Below, one piece after another: positions 1 through 6,444 of a DNA stretch of 6,611 nt. Numbering within the stretch: position 1 is the first letter of the stretch; each line of letters opens with the position of its first letter. Origin of the DNA: Gemmataceae bacterium (GTDB lineage Bacteria; Planctomycetota; Planctomycetia; Gemmatales; Gemmataceae); the NCBI GenBank assembly GCA_026418875.1, contig JAOAAM010000082.1, positions 1-6,611 of the forward strand, written 5' to 3'. A model generated the notes under the pieces. That model searched no databases. It had not been told where the DNA came from and was given only the letters and a program-made list of their open reading frames with translations. The position numbers and the translations under genes are program-made.

Positions 1-16
1 TGTGTATAAGAGACAG
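1..16 (+). other. Sequencing adapter remnant (Tn5/Nextera mosaic end), left end
   Basis: The first 16 bases, TGTGTATAAGAGACAG, are the last 16 of the 19-base Tn5 mosaic end used in Nextera tagmentation libraries. The match is exact, and a reverse-complement copy closes the other end of the window. This is library-derived sequence, not organism DNA. Organism DNA starts at 17, directly inside a fabD codon boundary. Confidence 0.97.
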
Positions 17-58
17 TTGCGCCCCCTGACCCGGAAAGAGCAAGGCAGTTCGGGGCAT
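17..58 (-). CDS. fabD: Malonyl-CoA:ACP transacylase FabD, N-terminal 14 codons only (partial)
   Basis: Reading leftwards from the ATG at 58-56 gives M-P-R-T-A-L-L-F-P-G-Q-G-A-Q, and then the adapter begins. The FPGQGAQ motif a few residues after the start is the hallmark N-terminus of FabD, which transfers malonyl from malonyl-CoA to acyl carrier protein for fatty-acid elongation in the cytoplasm. The catalytic GHSxG serine region would lie beyond the window. The start is set by an excellent Shine-Dalgarno sequence (69-62) and by an in-frame placement right after it. The gene follows plsX by 70 bp on the same strand, as in many rpmF-plsX-fab clusters. Polyketide synthase acyltransferase domains share this motif, but an N-terminal position next to plsX favours FabD. 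The truncation is due to the contig end, not to mutation. Confidence 0.88.
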
Positions 59-61
59 CGC

Positions 62-69
62 ATCACCTC
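62..69 (-). promoter_or_regulatory. Strong ribosome binding site for fabD
   Basis: On the minus strand GAGGTGAT lies with GAGG 7 nt before the fabD ATG. All eight bases match the complement of the usual 16S rRNA tail. This fixes the start of a coding region too short to be found by length alone, and suggests that fabD is translated independently of plsX. Confidence 0.8.
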
Positions 70-128
70 AACATTCACTCGATGCTTTTCGCCAACAACA
101 CGGTCGGGCCGACGACAAGCCGCGGCGA

Positions 129-1163
129 TCAGATGTCCAAGGCCGGAACCGCAGGCTCGTCGCCGTCGGGCGGCAGCGCCTCCAGTTCCGTGACGATGAT
201 TTCGTTCAAGCGAGCACGGGCATAATTCGCCGCCATGAGCAAGGCGCTGCAAATGGCCCGATCATTGGAGGAGCCGTGACAAATCAAGCAAATGCCGTCG
301 ATCCCCAAAAGCGGGGCTCCGCCGAAGGCGCTGTAGTGGTATTTGCCGAGTAATTGCCGGAGCGCTTGTCCGGCTGTCTCTCGCTCCGCACTCAGCGAGC
401 CGATGACCTCTTGCTTCACCAGGCCAAGGACGAATTCGAGGACGCCTTCCGAGAGCTTCAGGATGACGTTGCCGGTGAACCCATCCGTGACGACGACGTC
501 CACGGCACCACGGTGGATGTCGCGGCCCTCGACATTGCCCCGGAACGATTCCCGCCACCGACTGCCTCGAAACAGGGCGAAGGTGTCGCGGACCAGGTCG
601 TGACCTTTGCCCTCTTCTTCGCCAATGTTCATCAGCCCGATGGTGGGCTGTTCGCGTTTCAGCAGGTGTTTGGCGAAGATGGAGCCCATGATGCCGTATT
701 GCAATAGGTCGGACGGCTTGGGGCTGACATTCGCCCCCACGTCGACGATGACGCACGGGCCCTTGGCCGTCGGCATGACCGCGGCGATCCCTGGTCGGCG
801 GATGCGTGGGAGGAACTTGCGGGTTCGCAAGCCAGCGGCGACCATCGCGCCGGTGCTGCCGGCACCGACGACCGCATCCACTTGCCGGGTCGCCAGCAAC
901 TGCCAGCATCGGCTAATCGAATTGTCCGGCTTGCGACGCAGCGCTTCGACGGGCGGCTCGTGCATCTCGACCCATTGCGTCGCTGGCACGATTTCCAGCC
1001 GCTCTCGCGGACCCGAACTTTGCTCCAACAACGGCTCGATCCGCGCCGGATCGCCCACCAGGACGATGGTGAGATCCGGGAGCGCGGCAGCGGCTTGCAG
1101 GGCGCCGGCGACGTTCGGTGCGGCCCCCCAGTCGCCGCCCATCGCGTCCAGCGCGATCCGCAT
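129..1163 (-). CDS. plsX: Phosphate acyltransferase PlsX
   Basis: This is a 344-aa protein, normal length for PlsX. The peripheral membrane enzyme converts acyl-ACP plus phosphate to acyl-phosphate, the donor for PlsY in phosphatidic acid synthesis. Family signatures visible in order: DAMGGD near residues 6-11, a GAGSTGA segment at 100-106 (usually SAGNTGA), DVGAN at 141-145, LMNIGEEEGKG at 177-187, VEGRD at 211-215, DVVVTDGFTGNV at 222-233, GGAPLLG at 281-287 and an HGSS near 296-299. The ATG start gives the typical MRIALDAMGGD opening and lies only 3 bp after the rpmF stop. A GAGGGG sequence inside the end of rpmF can serve as ribosome binding site, so translational coupling to rpmF is likely. 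The last 20 or so residues (proline and acid rich) form a non-conserved tail. The asparagine-to-serine change in the SAGNTGA motif is the only motif deviation I noticed. Confidence 0.97.
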   Translation of the reverse strand: MRIALDAMGGDWGAAPNVAGALQAAAALPDLTIVLVGDPARIEPLLEQSSGPRERLEIVPATQWVEMHEPPVEALRRKPDNSISRCWQLLATRQVDAVVGAGSTGAMVAAGLRTRKFLPRIRRPGIAAVMPTAKGPCVIVDVGANVSPKPSDLLQYGIMGSIFAKHLLKREQPTIGLMNIGEEEGKGHDLVRDTFALFRGSRWRESFRGNVEGRDIHRGAVDVVVTDGFTGNVILKLSEGVLEFVLGLVKQEVIGSLSAERETAGQALRQLLGKYHYSAFGGAPLLGIDGICLICHGSSNDRAICSALLMAANYARARLNEIIVTELEALPPDGDEPAVPALDI

Positions 1164-1166
1164 GGG

Positions 1167-1355
1167 TCATTTCCCCTCGGTCTTCACCGGAACCGCTTCA
1201 CGCCCCTGATAATAGCCGCAATTCGGGCAGACTCCGTGCGGCAACACCGGCTCGTTGCACTGCGGACAGTATTGAACCTGCGGCGGCGTCACATGATGAT
1301 GACTGCGGCGATTCCCCTGACGCGCCCGCGAGGTGCGTCGCTTCGGTACGGCCAT
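1167..1355 (-). CDS. rpmF: 50S ribosomal protein L32 (bL32), zinc-binding form
   Basis: This 62-aa basic protein begins MAVPKRRTSRARQGNRRSHH, the classic L32 N-terminus, and belongs to the large ribosomal subunit near the peptidyl transferase region. Four cysteines in two pairs, C30-P-Q-C33 and C43-P-N-C46, form a zinc ribbon, so this is the C+ paralogue type rather than the zinc-independent C- type that some bacteria switch to under zinc limitation. It heads the cluster and is followed 3 bp later by plsX. A purine-rich GGGAAGTGAG sequence ends a few bases before the ATG and can act as ribosome binding site. The upstream partner common elsewhere, yceD (DUF177), is absent: the preceding gene is an unrelated exported protein 142 bp away. 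Confidence 0.97.
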   Translation of the reverse strand: MAVPKRRTSRARQGNRRSHHHVTPPQVQYCPQCNEPVLPHGVCPNCGYYQGREAVPVKTEGK

Positions 1356-1404
1356 GTCTCACTTCCCATTCGCTTGACAACTCGATGACTGCGGCAAAGG
1401 GCTT

Positions 1405-1432
1405 ATCCTAGCGACAACCCCCCGCGCGTCAA
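1405..1432 (-). promoter_or_regulatory. Candidate sigma70-type promoter for rpmF-plsX-fabD
   Basis: On the minus strand TTGACG (1432-1427, five of six matches to TTGACA) is followed after 16 nt by TAGGAT (1410-1405, four of six to TATAAT). Transcription would start near 1398, giving a leader of about 43 nt before rpmF. It is the best-looking promoter in the 142-bp gap. Prediction is from consensus only. Confidence 0.55.
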
Positions 1433-1497
1433 CTCGTCCTCCAAACCGAGCTTTTTTCGCCCTTGTCCCCCTTATGACGAGATAGGCCGGCCGGTCT

Positions 1498-3546
1498 TCA
1501 TCGCCCCGCGCTGCCGCTGTTCGCCCCGCTCCGGGTGAAGCGATAGATCCCCTGGCCGCTGGTCGTGGTGGTCAGCAAGTACACATCCCCGGCCTCGTCC
1601 TCGCCGAACGAGAGGATCGGCAGGCCGCGGTCGCGGATCGGCCGATTCGCCACAACACGCCGCTTCGTCTCGTCGTAGAGCAAAGCCCAAATTTTCCCAC
1701 TGACGTAGTCGGCGTAGAGGTAATGCCCCTCCAACTCCGGCAGACGTTTGCCGCGATACACTCCCCCGCCCGTGATCGACTTGCCCAAGTCGTGGTGGTA
1801 TTCCCAGATCGGATCGATGAATTCGGGCCTTGGGCCAGTGCCCTTTTCGCCGAACGGGTGCAACCCTTCGCGGCGGTTCCAACCGTAGTTGCCCCCCTTT
1901 TCGATCAGGTTAATTTCTTCCCACAGATTCTGCCCGACGTCGCCTGCCCAAAGCCGACCGGTGCCCCGATCAAACGCCATCCGCCAGACATTACGCAGGC
2001 CCAAGGCCCAAATCTCCGGGGCATAGCCGGGTCGGTCCACGAAGGGGTTGTCTTTCGGAATCGCGTAATTTTTCTCCTTGCTGAGCCGTTCCCGAGAATC
2101 CACGTCGATGCGCAGGATTTTGCCCAGCAAGCTGTCCATTTTTTGACCATTGTCGAAGGGGTCGTTGGCGGCCCCGCCGTCGCCGTGCGTGATGTACAGA
2201 TAGCCATCGGGGCCAAACAAAATCGTCCCGCCGTCGTGGTTCCAGAACGGCTTTTTGAATCGCAAGATGACCTCCTCGGAATCCGGGTCGCCTCGCGTGG
2301 GGTCGTCTTTCCTCACTCGGAAGCGGGAGACGACGTTGACCATTCGCTCTTTCTTCGGGGTGTAGAAAATGAAGAACTCGCCGTTTTCTTTGAATTTTGG
2401 ATGGAATGCCAGTCCGAGGAAGCCTTCCTCATTCTGGTCGTCGCTGTAGCGGACCCGGTCCTGGATGTCGAGGAAGATGGACGTTTGCGTCGCGGCGGGA
2501 TCGTTGGGGAAGGCGTGGACGACGCCATGCTGCGTCGCTACGAAGACGCGATTGCTGCCATCGCCGGCGTGAGTCAGGACGATCGGACGCAGCGGCACGA
2601 CTTTGCCGGTCTCCGTTTCGCCCTGCCAGCCGGTCCACTTCAGGTTCGGGAAGGCGACCTCGGTTTCGAGGGGCAGCGGCGAGGAATCGACCTCGAAGCC
2701 GGGGACCTTAGCGGGGATGGCCACGACATCGCCGGTCGTCATGTCCGGGACGAGGATCGCTCCACGTTGCGGGTCGTAGCAGCAGTCGGCCGCGGCTTTG
2801 AGGTTGTCGGCCAACAGCACGGGCTGGCGATCGGGACGGGCGATGCCCCAGACCTTACCATTCTTCCAATCTGTGACGAAGAGTTGACCGTGGTGGTCGA
2901 AGACCAATCCATCGGCCCCGCCGAAACCCTCGTGCAGTTTCTCGATCTTGCGGTTCAACAGGTGGATACGGTAGAGGATGCCGGTACCGAAATCCGCCAG
3001 CAGCAGGTGGACTTGGGAATCCAAAGCGAGGCCGTTCGGCGTGTGCAACTCCGGCATTTTCTCCTTGTTCACGACAACGCTCACCTTCCCCTGCGGGGTG
3101 ATGCGGTACACCGCGCCGCCCTGGCCTTGCAGATCGCCGGAGTCGCTGACGTACATGACGCCGGACTCCGGATCGACATGGATGTCGTTGAGGAATTGCG
3201 GCTTGGCGGGGAAGGCGGCGGGGCCAGCGACCAGGTGTGTCTTGCCTTGCTCGTCGATGCGGAGGACCCGGTCCTTGTCGGTGACGAACAGCCAGCGTTG
3301 GAAGGCGGCCAGTCCCTTCGGGTCGTTCAAGCCGCTGACGAACGGAACGACTTTGCCATCCTCGATGCGGACGATGGCACCGTCGCCATCTTTATCGAAC
3401 TCGCCAATGACGGTGACGTAAACCTGACCTTGGGGGCCGATGGCGACCGATTCGGGATTTTTCAGCCCAGTCGCCAACGTGGTCGGCTCGGCGCCAAGGG
3501 CTGCCGTGGAGATCAATACGGCCAAAATGACGGATACCCGGTGCAT
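1498..3546 (-). CDS. Exported two-propeller protein: SMP-30/NHL-like domain plus glucose/sorbosone dehydrogenase-family domain
   Basis: The 682-aa product starts with MHR and a hydrophobic stretch ending LGA-E near residue 19, a Sec signal peptide with probable signal peptidase I cleavage, so the protein is likely periplasmic or secreted. I chose the ATG at 3546 because GGGGA lies 7 nt upstream; an in-frame ATG at 3564 has no ribosome binding site and spoils the signal peptide. Residues about 25-290 show propeller repeats of SMP-30/NHL type (NPESVAIGPQG, TPNGLALD, GADGLVFDHHG). Residues about 315-672 are the glucose/sorbosone dehydrogenase family (PF07995 type): EEGFLGLAFHP, NHDGGTILFGPDGYLYITHG, LLGKILRIDVD, PEIWALGLRNVWRMAFD, GNYGWN, ITGGGVYRG. 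His437 and Arg518 match the catalytic His and an Arg of soluble PQQ glucose dehydrogenase, but other PQQ contacts appear to be missing, so sugar oxidation is uncertain. There is no CxxCH haem motif. Substrate is unknown. Confidence 0.9.
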   Translation of the reverse strand: MHRVSVILAVLISTAALGAEPTTLATGLKNPESVAIGPQGQVYVTVIGEFDKDGDGAIVRIEDGKVVPFVSGLNDPKGLAAFQRWLFVTDKDRVLRIDEQGKTHLVAGPAAFPAKPQFLNDIHVDPESGVMYVSDSGDLQGQGGAVYRITPQGKVSVVVNKEKMPELHTPNGLALDSQVHLLLADFGTGILYRIHLLNRKIEKLHEGFGGADGLVFDHHGQLFVTDWKNGKVWGIARPDRQPVLLADNLKAAADCCYDPQRGAILVPDMTTGDVVAIPAKVPGFEVDSSPLPLETEVAFPNLKWTGWQGETETGKVVPLRPIVLTHAGDGSNRVFVATQHGVVHAFPNDPAATQTSIFLDIQDRVRYSDDQNEEGFLGLAFHPKFKENGEFFIFYTPKKERMVNVVSRFRVRKDDPTRGDPDSEEVILRFKKPFWNHDGGTILFGPDGYLYITHGDGGAANDPFDNGQKMDSLLGKILRIDVDSRERLSKEKNYAIPKDNPFVDRPGYAPEIWALGLRNVWRMAFDRGTGRLWAGDVGQNLWEEINLIEKGGNYGWNRREGLHPFGEKGTGPRPEFIDPIWEYHHDLGKSITGGGVYRGKRLPELEGHYLYADYVSGKIWALLYDETKRRVVANRPIRDRGLPILSFGEDEAGDVYLLTTTTSGQGIYRFTRSGANSGSAGR

Positions 3547-3577
3547 CGTCGTGTCCCCAGCCATTCGGATCGAGCGA

Positions 3578-3608
3578 GGGCGGTCCTTGGATCAGGATAA
3601 GACCGCCC
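3578..3608. repeat. Inverted repeat overlapping a promoter (possible operator)
   Basis: Perfect 8-bp arms GGGCGGTC (3578-3585) and GACCGCCC (3601-3608) are separated by 15 bp. The structure covers the -10 box and likely start point of the promoter candidate for the two-propeller gene and ends 32 bp before its ATG. No T-run follows on either strand, so a terminator is unlikely. It could bind a dimeric repressor, or form a hairpin in the leader RNA. Confidence 0.6.
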
Positions 3609-3622
3609 CGTTCCGTTGTCGA
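3594..3622 (-). promoter_or_regulatory. Candidate sigma70-type promoter for the two-propeller gene
   Basis: On the minus strand TCGACA (3622-3617, five of six to consensus) and TATCCT (3599-3594, four of six) are separated by the ideal 17 nt. Transcription would begin near 3587, about 41 nt before the chosen ATG at 3546. This supports a start separate from the upstream ATPase gene. Consensus-based only. Confidence 0.5.
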
Positions 3623-3657
3623 TGCCTGCCCAAGCCAGCGGGCGTCGGTATCCGCTC

Positions 3658-3671
3658 ACGCCGGCCGGCGT
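3658..3671. repeat. 14-bp perfect palindrome between the ATPase and two-propeller genes
   Basis: ACGCCGGCCGGCGT is its own reverse complement. It lies about 37 bp after the ATPase stop codon and about 36 bp upstream of the promoter candidate for the next gene. As RNA it would form a 5-bp stem with a GGCC loop, with no U-tract on either side, so it is not a standard intrinsic terminator. It may be a protein-binding site or a stem at the 3' end of the ATPase mRNA; chance in GC-rich DNA remains possible. Confidence 0.45.
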
Positions 3672-3707
3672 CGCCGATGGGTTGGGCCGGTCGGTGTGAT
3701 TGCTCGC

Positions 3708-6434
3708 TCAGGCCGGCCGACGCCACGCGCCGGTGCGGTACTTCCACCACAGTTTGTGCAGCTCCATGCCGACCACGATCGACATCGCCAGCGCGATGAG
3801 GACGGCCCACATCTCCAAACTCACCGGTTCGACCCGCAGGATGCGCTGCATGAACGGCGTGTGCATCGAAATCACATGCACGGTGAAGGCCGTCAGGGCC
3901 CCAATCATCAGGATCGGACTGCGCAGCGGCGAGAGCACAAAGGCCGATTTGGTTTCGGATCGGCAGTTGCCGATGTGCAGGTTCTGGAACAGCACCAGCA
4001 ACAGCAGCAGGGCGTTGCGGGCGGATGACTCTTCCATCTTCATGACTTCGATCATGTAGACGAACGCGGCAAAGCCGATGACCGCCATGATGGCGGCGGC
4101 GACGATCGTGCGTTCGATCATCAAGCGGTTGAAGATGGGCTCCCGGGGCGAGCGAGGCTTGCGTTTCAGCACGTCGCCCTCGCTCGGTTCAAACGCCAAG
4201 GCCACGTCCTGGATGCCGTTGGTCACCAAGTTGAGCCACAGCAGTTGGGCGGGGAGCAAGGGCAGCACCGCGAAGCCGGCATCGGTGTCGGGCCAGCCGG
4301 TGATCACGGCCATCGAGAGCATGAGCAATTCGGCGGCACCGGTGGAGATCAGCAGGTAGATCACCTTGCGGACGTTGTCGTACGCGACCCGGCCCTCCTC
4401 CACGCCGGCGACAATGGTGGCGAAATTGTCGTCGGTGATGACCATCTCGGCCGCTTCCCGGGCCACGTCGGTGCCGGCCTTCCCCATCGCCACTCCGATG
4501 TTTGCTTGCCGCAACGCCGGCGCGTCGTTGACCCCATCGCCCGTGACGGCGACATAATGACCCAGCCGTTGAGCCGCTTCGACCAGTTGCAATTTCTGCC
4601 GTGGCGTGGTCCGGGCAAAGACTCGCACTCGCTTCACCGCCTCGGTCAACTCCTCCGGCGAATAGCCCTCCAACTCGCGACCCGTGATAACCTGATCGGG
4701 CCGGTCGGCGAAGCCCAGGTCCCGGGCAATCGCAAGTGCCGTCACCGGGTGATCGCCCGTAATCATGCACACAGTGATCCCCGCGTCGTGGCATTGGGCA
4801 ATCGCCTCCCGGGCCCCGGGCCGCAACGGGTCGATCATGCCTACAAACCCGAGGAAGGTCAGGTTGCTGAGAGTCTCCGGCAGATGGTCGAAATCCAGGT
4901 GATCCGCAGGCCCCTCCGCCAACGCCAACACCCGGTAGCCACGCTGCGCCATCACCTCGGCTTGGTGCAAGAACCGGTCTCGGTCGCCACCGGACATTGA
5001 CGAGCACATATTCAGCACCCGCTCCGGGGCACCTTTCACCATGCCCCGCACCGACTCGCCCATGCGATGGAAAGTGGCCGCGAATTGCCGCTCCGGCTCG
5101 AACGGAATCGCAGCGACCTGCGGATATTGCTGCACCAGCTTTTCGCGGCTCAAACCCACCTTGTGCCCAAGCGACAGCAGGGCCAAGTCCGTCGGATCGC
5201 CGCGCCAAATCCAGTGCCCGTCCCGAGGGTGCAGATCGCCCTCGTTGCACAAGACGGCCGCGCGAACCAACGCATCCAGTTGGGCGTTGTCGCCTTGGGC
5301 CAGCGGGCGTCCGTTGAGACGAATCTCTCCCGTCGGCACAAACCCCTCGCCGGTCACGGTAATGTCGGTGCCATCCGGGAGGATCGCCTCGCGGACCGTC
5401 AGTTCATTGCACGTCAGGGTCCCGGTTTTATCGCTGGCGATCAGGGTGCAGCTGCCAAGCCCCTCAACCGCTGCCAAGCGGCGGATGATGACCCCACGCT
5501 GTGCCATCCGCGAGGTGGCAATGGCCAGGGCGACGGTCAAGGCCACCGGCAACCCTTCGGGGATTGCCGAGACGGCCATGGCCACGCCGAACATGAACAT
5601 CTCTTGCAGGTTGTACCCTTGGAATAGCACGCCCACCAGGACGATGAAGAACGCCGCGGCGAGGATGACGTAGCCGATGGTGTGCGTGAATTTTTCCATC
5701 CGCTCCAGCAAGGGGGGCCGGCCGCCCGCCGAGCTGAGGACGTCCAACGCCAATTGCCCAATGCTGGTCCGGGTGCCCGTGGCAACGACCACGCCTTGGG
5801 CGCGCCCCCGGACGACGATCGAACCGGCATAGGCCATGTTGTGCCGATCCGCCAAAGGCACCGATTCGTCGCCCGTCCAAGCCGGATCCTTGGTCACCGG
5901 CAACGATTCACCGGTCAGGAGCGACTCGTCGATCTCCAAGCCTTGGGCCGAAATCAGTCGAATGTCCGCCGGCACCCGGTTGCCCGACTCCAGGAACACC
6001 ACGTCGCCGGGAACGACCTCCTCGGCATCCAGTTCCACCGTCTCTTCATCGCGCAATAATGTCGCCCGGATGTGCAACAATTTCTGCAAAGCCCGAGTGC
6101 CACGCTCGGCCTTCCACTCCTGATAACCGCCGATCAGGGCGTTGATCAGCAGCACGGCCGCGATGAAAATGGCGTCGGTCGGGTCATCGGGATGGGCAAT
6201 CAACGAGACGACCGCGGCAATCGCCAGGATATAGATCAGGGGACTTTTGAATTGCCTCAGCCCGATCTCCCACCACGTCGGCGGCGGCTGCTCGGGCATC
6301 TTGTTCGGACCGTACCGGGCCAGACGTTCCTTCGCTTCGGCGGACGTCAGCCCTTCCGGCCGTGATTGTAACTCCGAAAACAGCTCGCTCGGCCCCAACA
6401 CATGCCAGGTCGGCGCCGAAGTGGCTTGGCTCAT
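3708..6434 (-). CDS. P2-type cation-transporting P-type ATPase (ion not certain)
   Basis: The 908-aa inner-membrane pump is full length. It has an N-terminal cation-ATPase domain (about 10-75) and ten predicted membrane segments: about 64-80, 86-104, 252-272, 280-306, 690-711, 724-746, 774-796, 806-822, 838-856 and 873-892. The actuator motif TGES is at 174-177, PEGLP in segment 4 at 292-296, the phosphorylated aspartate D335 in DKTGT, KGAP of the nucleotide site at 467-470, TGD at 559-561 and TGDGVNDAP at 631-639. These place it with the SERCA/PMCA/Na,K-ATPase class, not with heavy-metal or Kdp pumps: there is no CPC motif and no metal-binding N-domain. Segment 6 reads LNLVTNGIQD where SERCA has VNLVTDG, and segment 5 has G699 where SERCA has an Asn ligand, so calcium should not be assumed; Na+, K+ or H+ are alternatives. 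A GGAG sequence 6 nt before the ATG supports the start. It seems to be transcribed alone. Confidence 0.95.
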   Translation of the reverse strand: MSQATSAPTWHVLGPSELFSELQSRPEGLTSAEAKERLARYGPNKMPEQPPPTWWEIGLRQFKSPLIYILAIAAVVSLIAHPDDPTDAIFIAAVLLINALIGGYQEWKAERGTRALQKLLHIRATLLRDEETVELDAEEVVPGDVVFLESGNRVPADIRLISAQGLEIDESLLTGESLPVTKDPAWTGDESVPLADRHNMAYAGSIVVRGRAQGVVVATGTRTSIGQLALDVLSSAGGRPPLLERMEKFTHTIGYVILAAAFFIVLVGVLFQGYNLQEMFMFGVAMAVSAIPEGLPVALTVALAIATSRMAQRGVIIRRLAAVEGLGSCTLIASDKTGTLTCNELTVREAILPDGTDITVTGEGFVPTGEIRLNGRPLAQGDNAQLDALVRAAVLCNEGDLHPRDGHWIWRGDPTDLALLSLGHKVGLSREKLVQQYPQVAAIPFEPERQFAATFHRMGESVRGMVKGAPERVLNMCSSMSGGDRDRFLHQAEVMAQRGYRVLALAEGPADHLDFDHLPETLSNLTFLGFVGMIDPLRPGAREAIAQCHDAGITVCMITGDHPVTALAIARDLGFADRPDQVITGRELEGYSPEELTEAVKRVRVFARTTPRQKLQLVEAAQRLGHYVAVTGDGVNDAPALRQANIGVAMGKAGTDVAREAAEMVITDDNFATIVAGVEEGRVAYDNVRKVIYLLISTGAAELLMLSMAVITGWPDTDAGFAVLPLLPAQLLWLNLVTNGIQDVALAFEPSEGDVLKRKPRSPREPIFNRLMIERTIVAAAIMAVIGFAAFVYMIEVMKMEESSARNALLLLLVLFQNLHIGNCRSETKSAFVLSPLRSPILMIGALTAFTVHVISMHTPFMQRILRVEPVSLEMWAVLIALAMSIVVGMELHKLWWKYRTGAWRRPA

Positions 6435-6440
6435 AGGTCT

Positions 6441-6444
6441 CTCC
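6441..6444 (-). promoter_or_regulatory. Ribosome binding site for the ATPase gene
   Basis: On the minus strand GGAG lies 6 nt before the ATG at 6434-6432, in the context TGGAGAGACCT-ATG, and supports that start. The remaining upstream sequence to 6582 (148 bp with this site) contains no gene and no promoter I would defend. Confidence 0.65.

Noticed and set aside
1433..1481. CTCGTC/GACGAG inverted repeat between the two-propeller stop and the rpmF promoter as a terminator
   Set aside because: Arms are only 6 bp with a 37-bp spacer, and the nearby run of T lies on the plus strand, so it cannot act as an intrinsic terminator for the minus-strand gene.
3547..3564. Upstream in-frame ATG at 3564 as start of the two-propeller protein (688 aa)
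   Set aside because: It lacks a ribosome binding site and adds six polar residues before the signal peptide; the ATG at 3546 has GGGGA 7 nt upstream and gives a standard signal peptide.
1723..3600. 625-codon open frame on the plus strand, opposite the two-propeller gene
   Set aside because: It is in exact codon register with the minus-strand gene, so its stops correspond to sense codons TTA, CTA and TCA, which GC-rich genes rarely use. Its translation shows no recognisable domain, while the minus strand has full family motifs and a signal peptide.
4189..5250. 353-codon minus-strand frame inside the ATPase gene
   Set aside because: It is an out-of-frame shadow of the ATPase, which carries all catalytic motifs uninterrupted through this stretch; the alternative product is Arg/Gly/Pro-rich low-complexity sequence typical of frame-shifted GC-rich genes.
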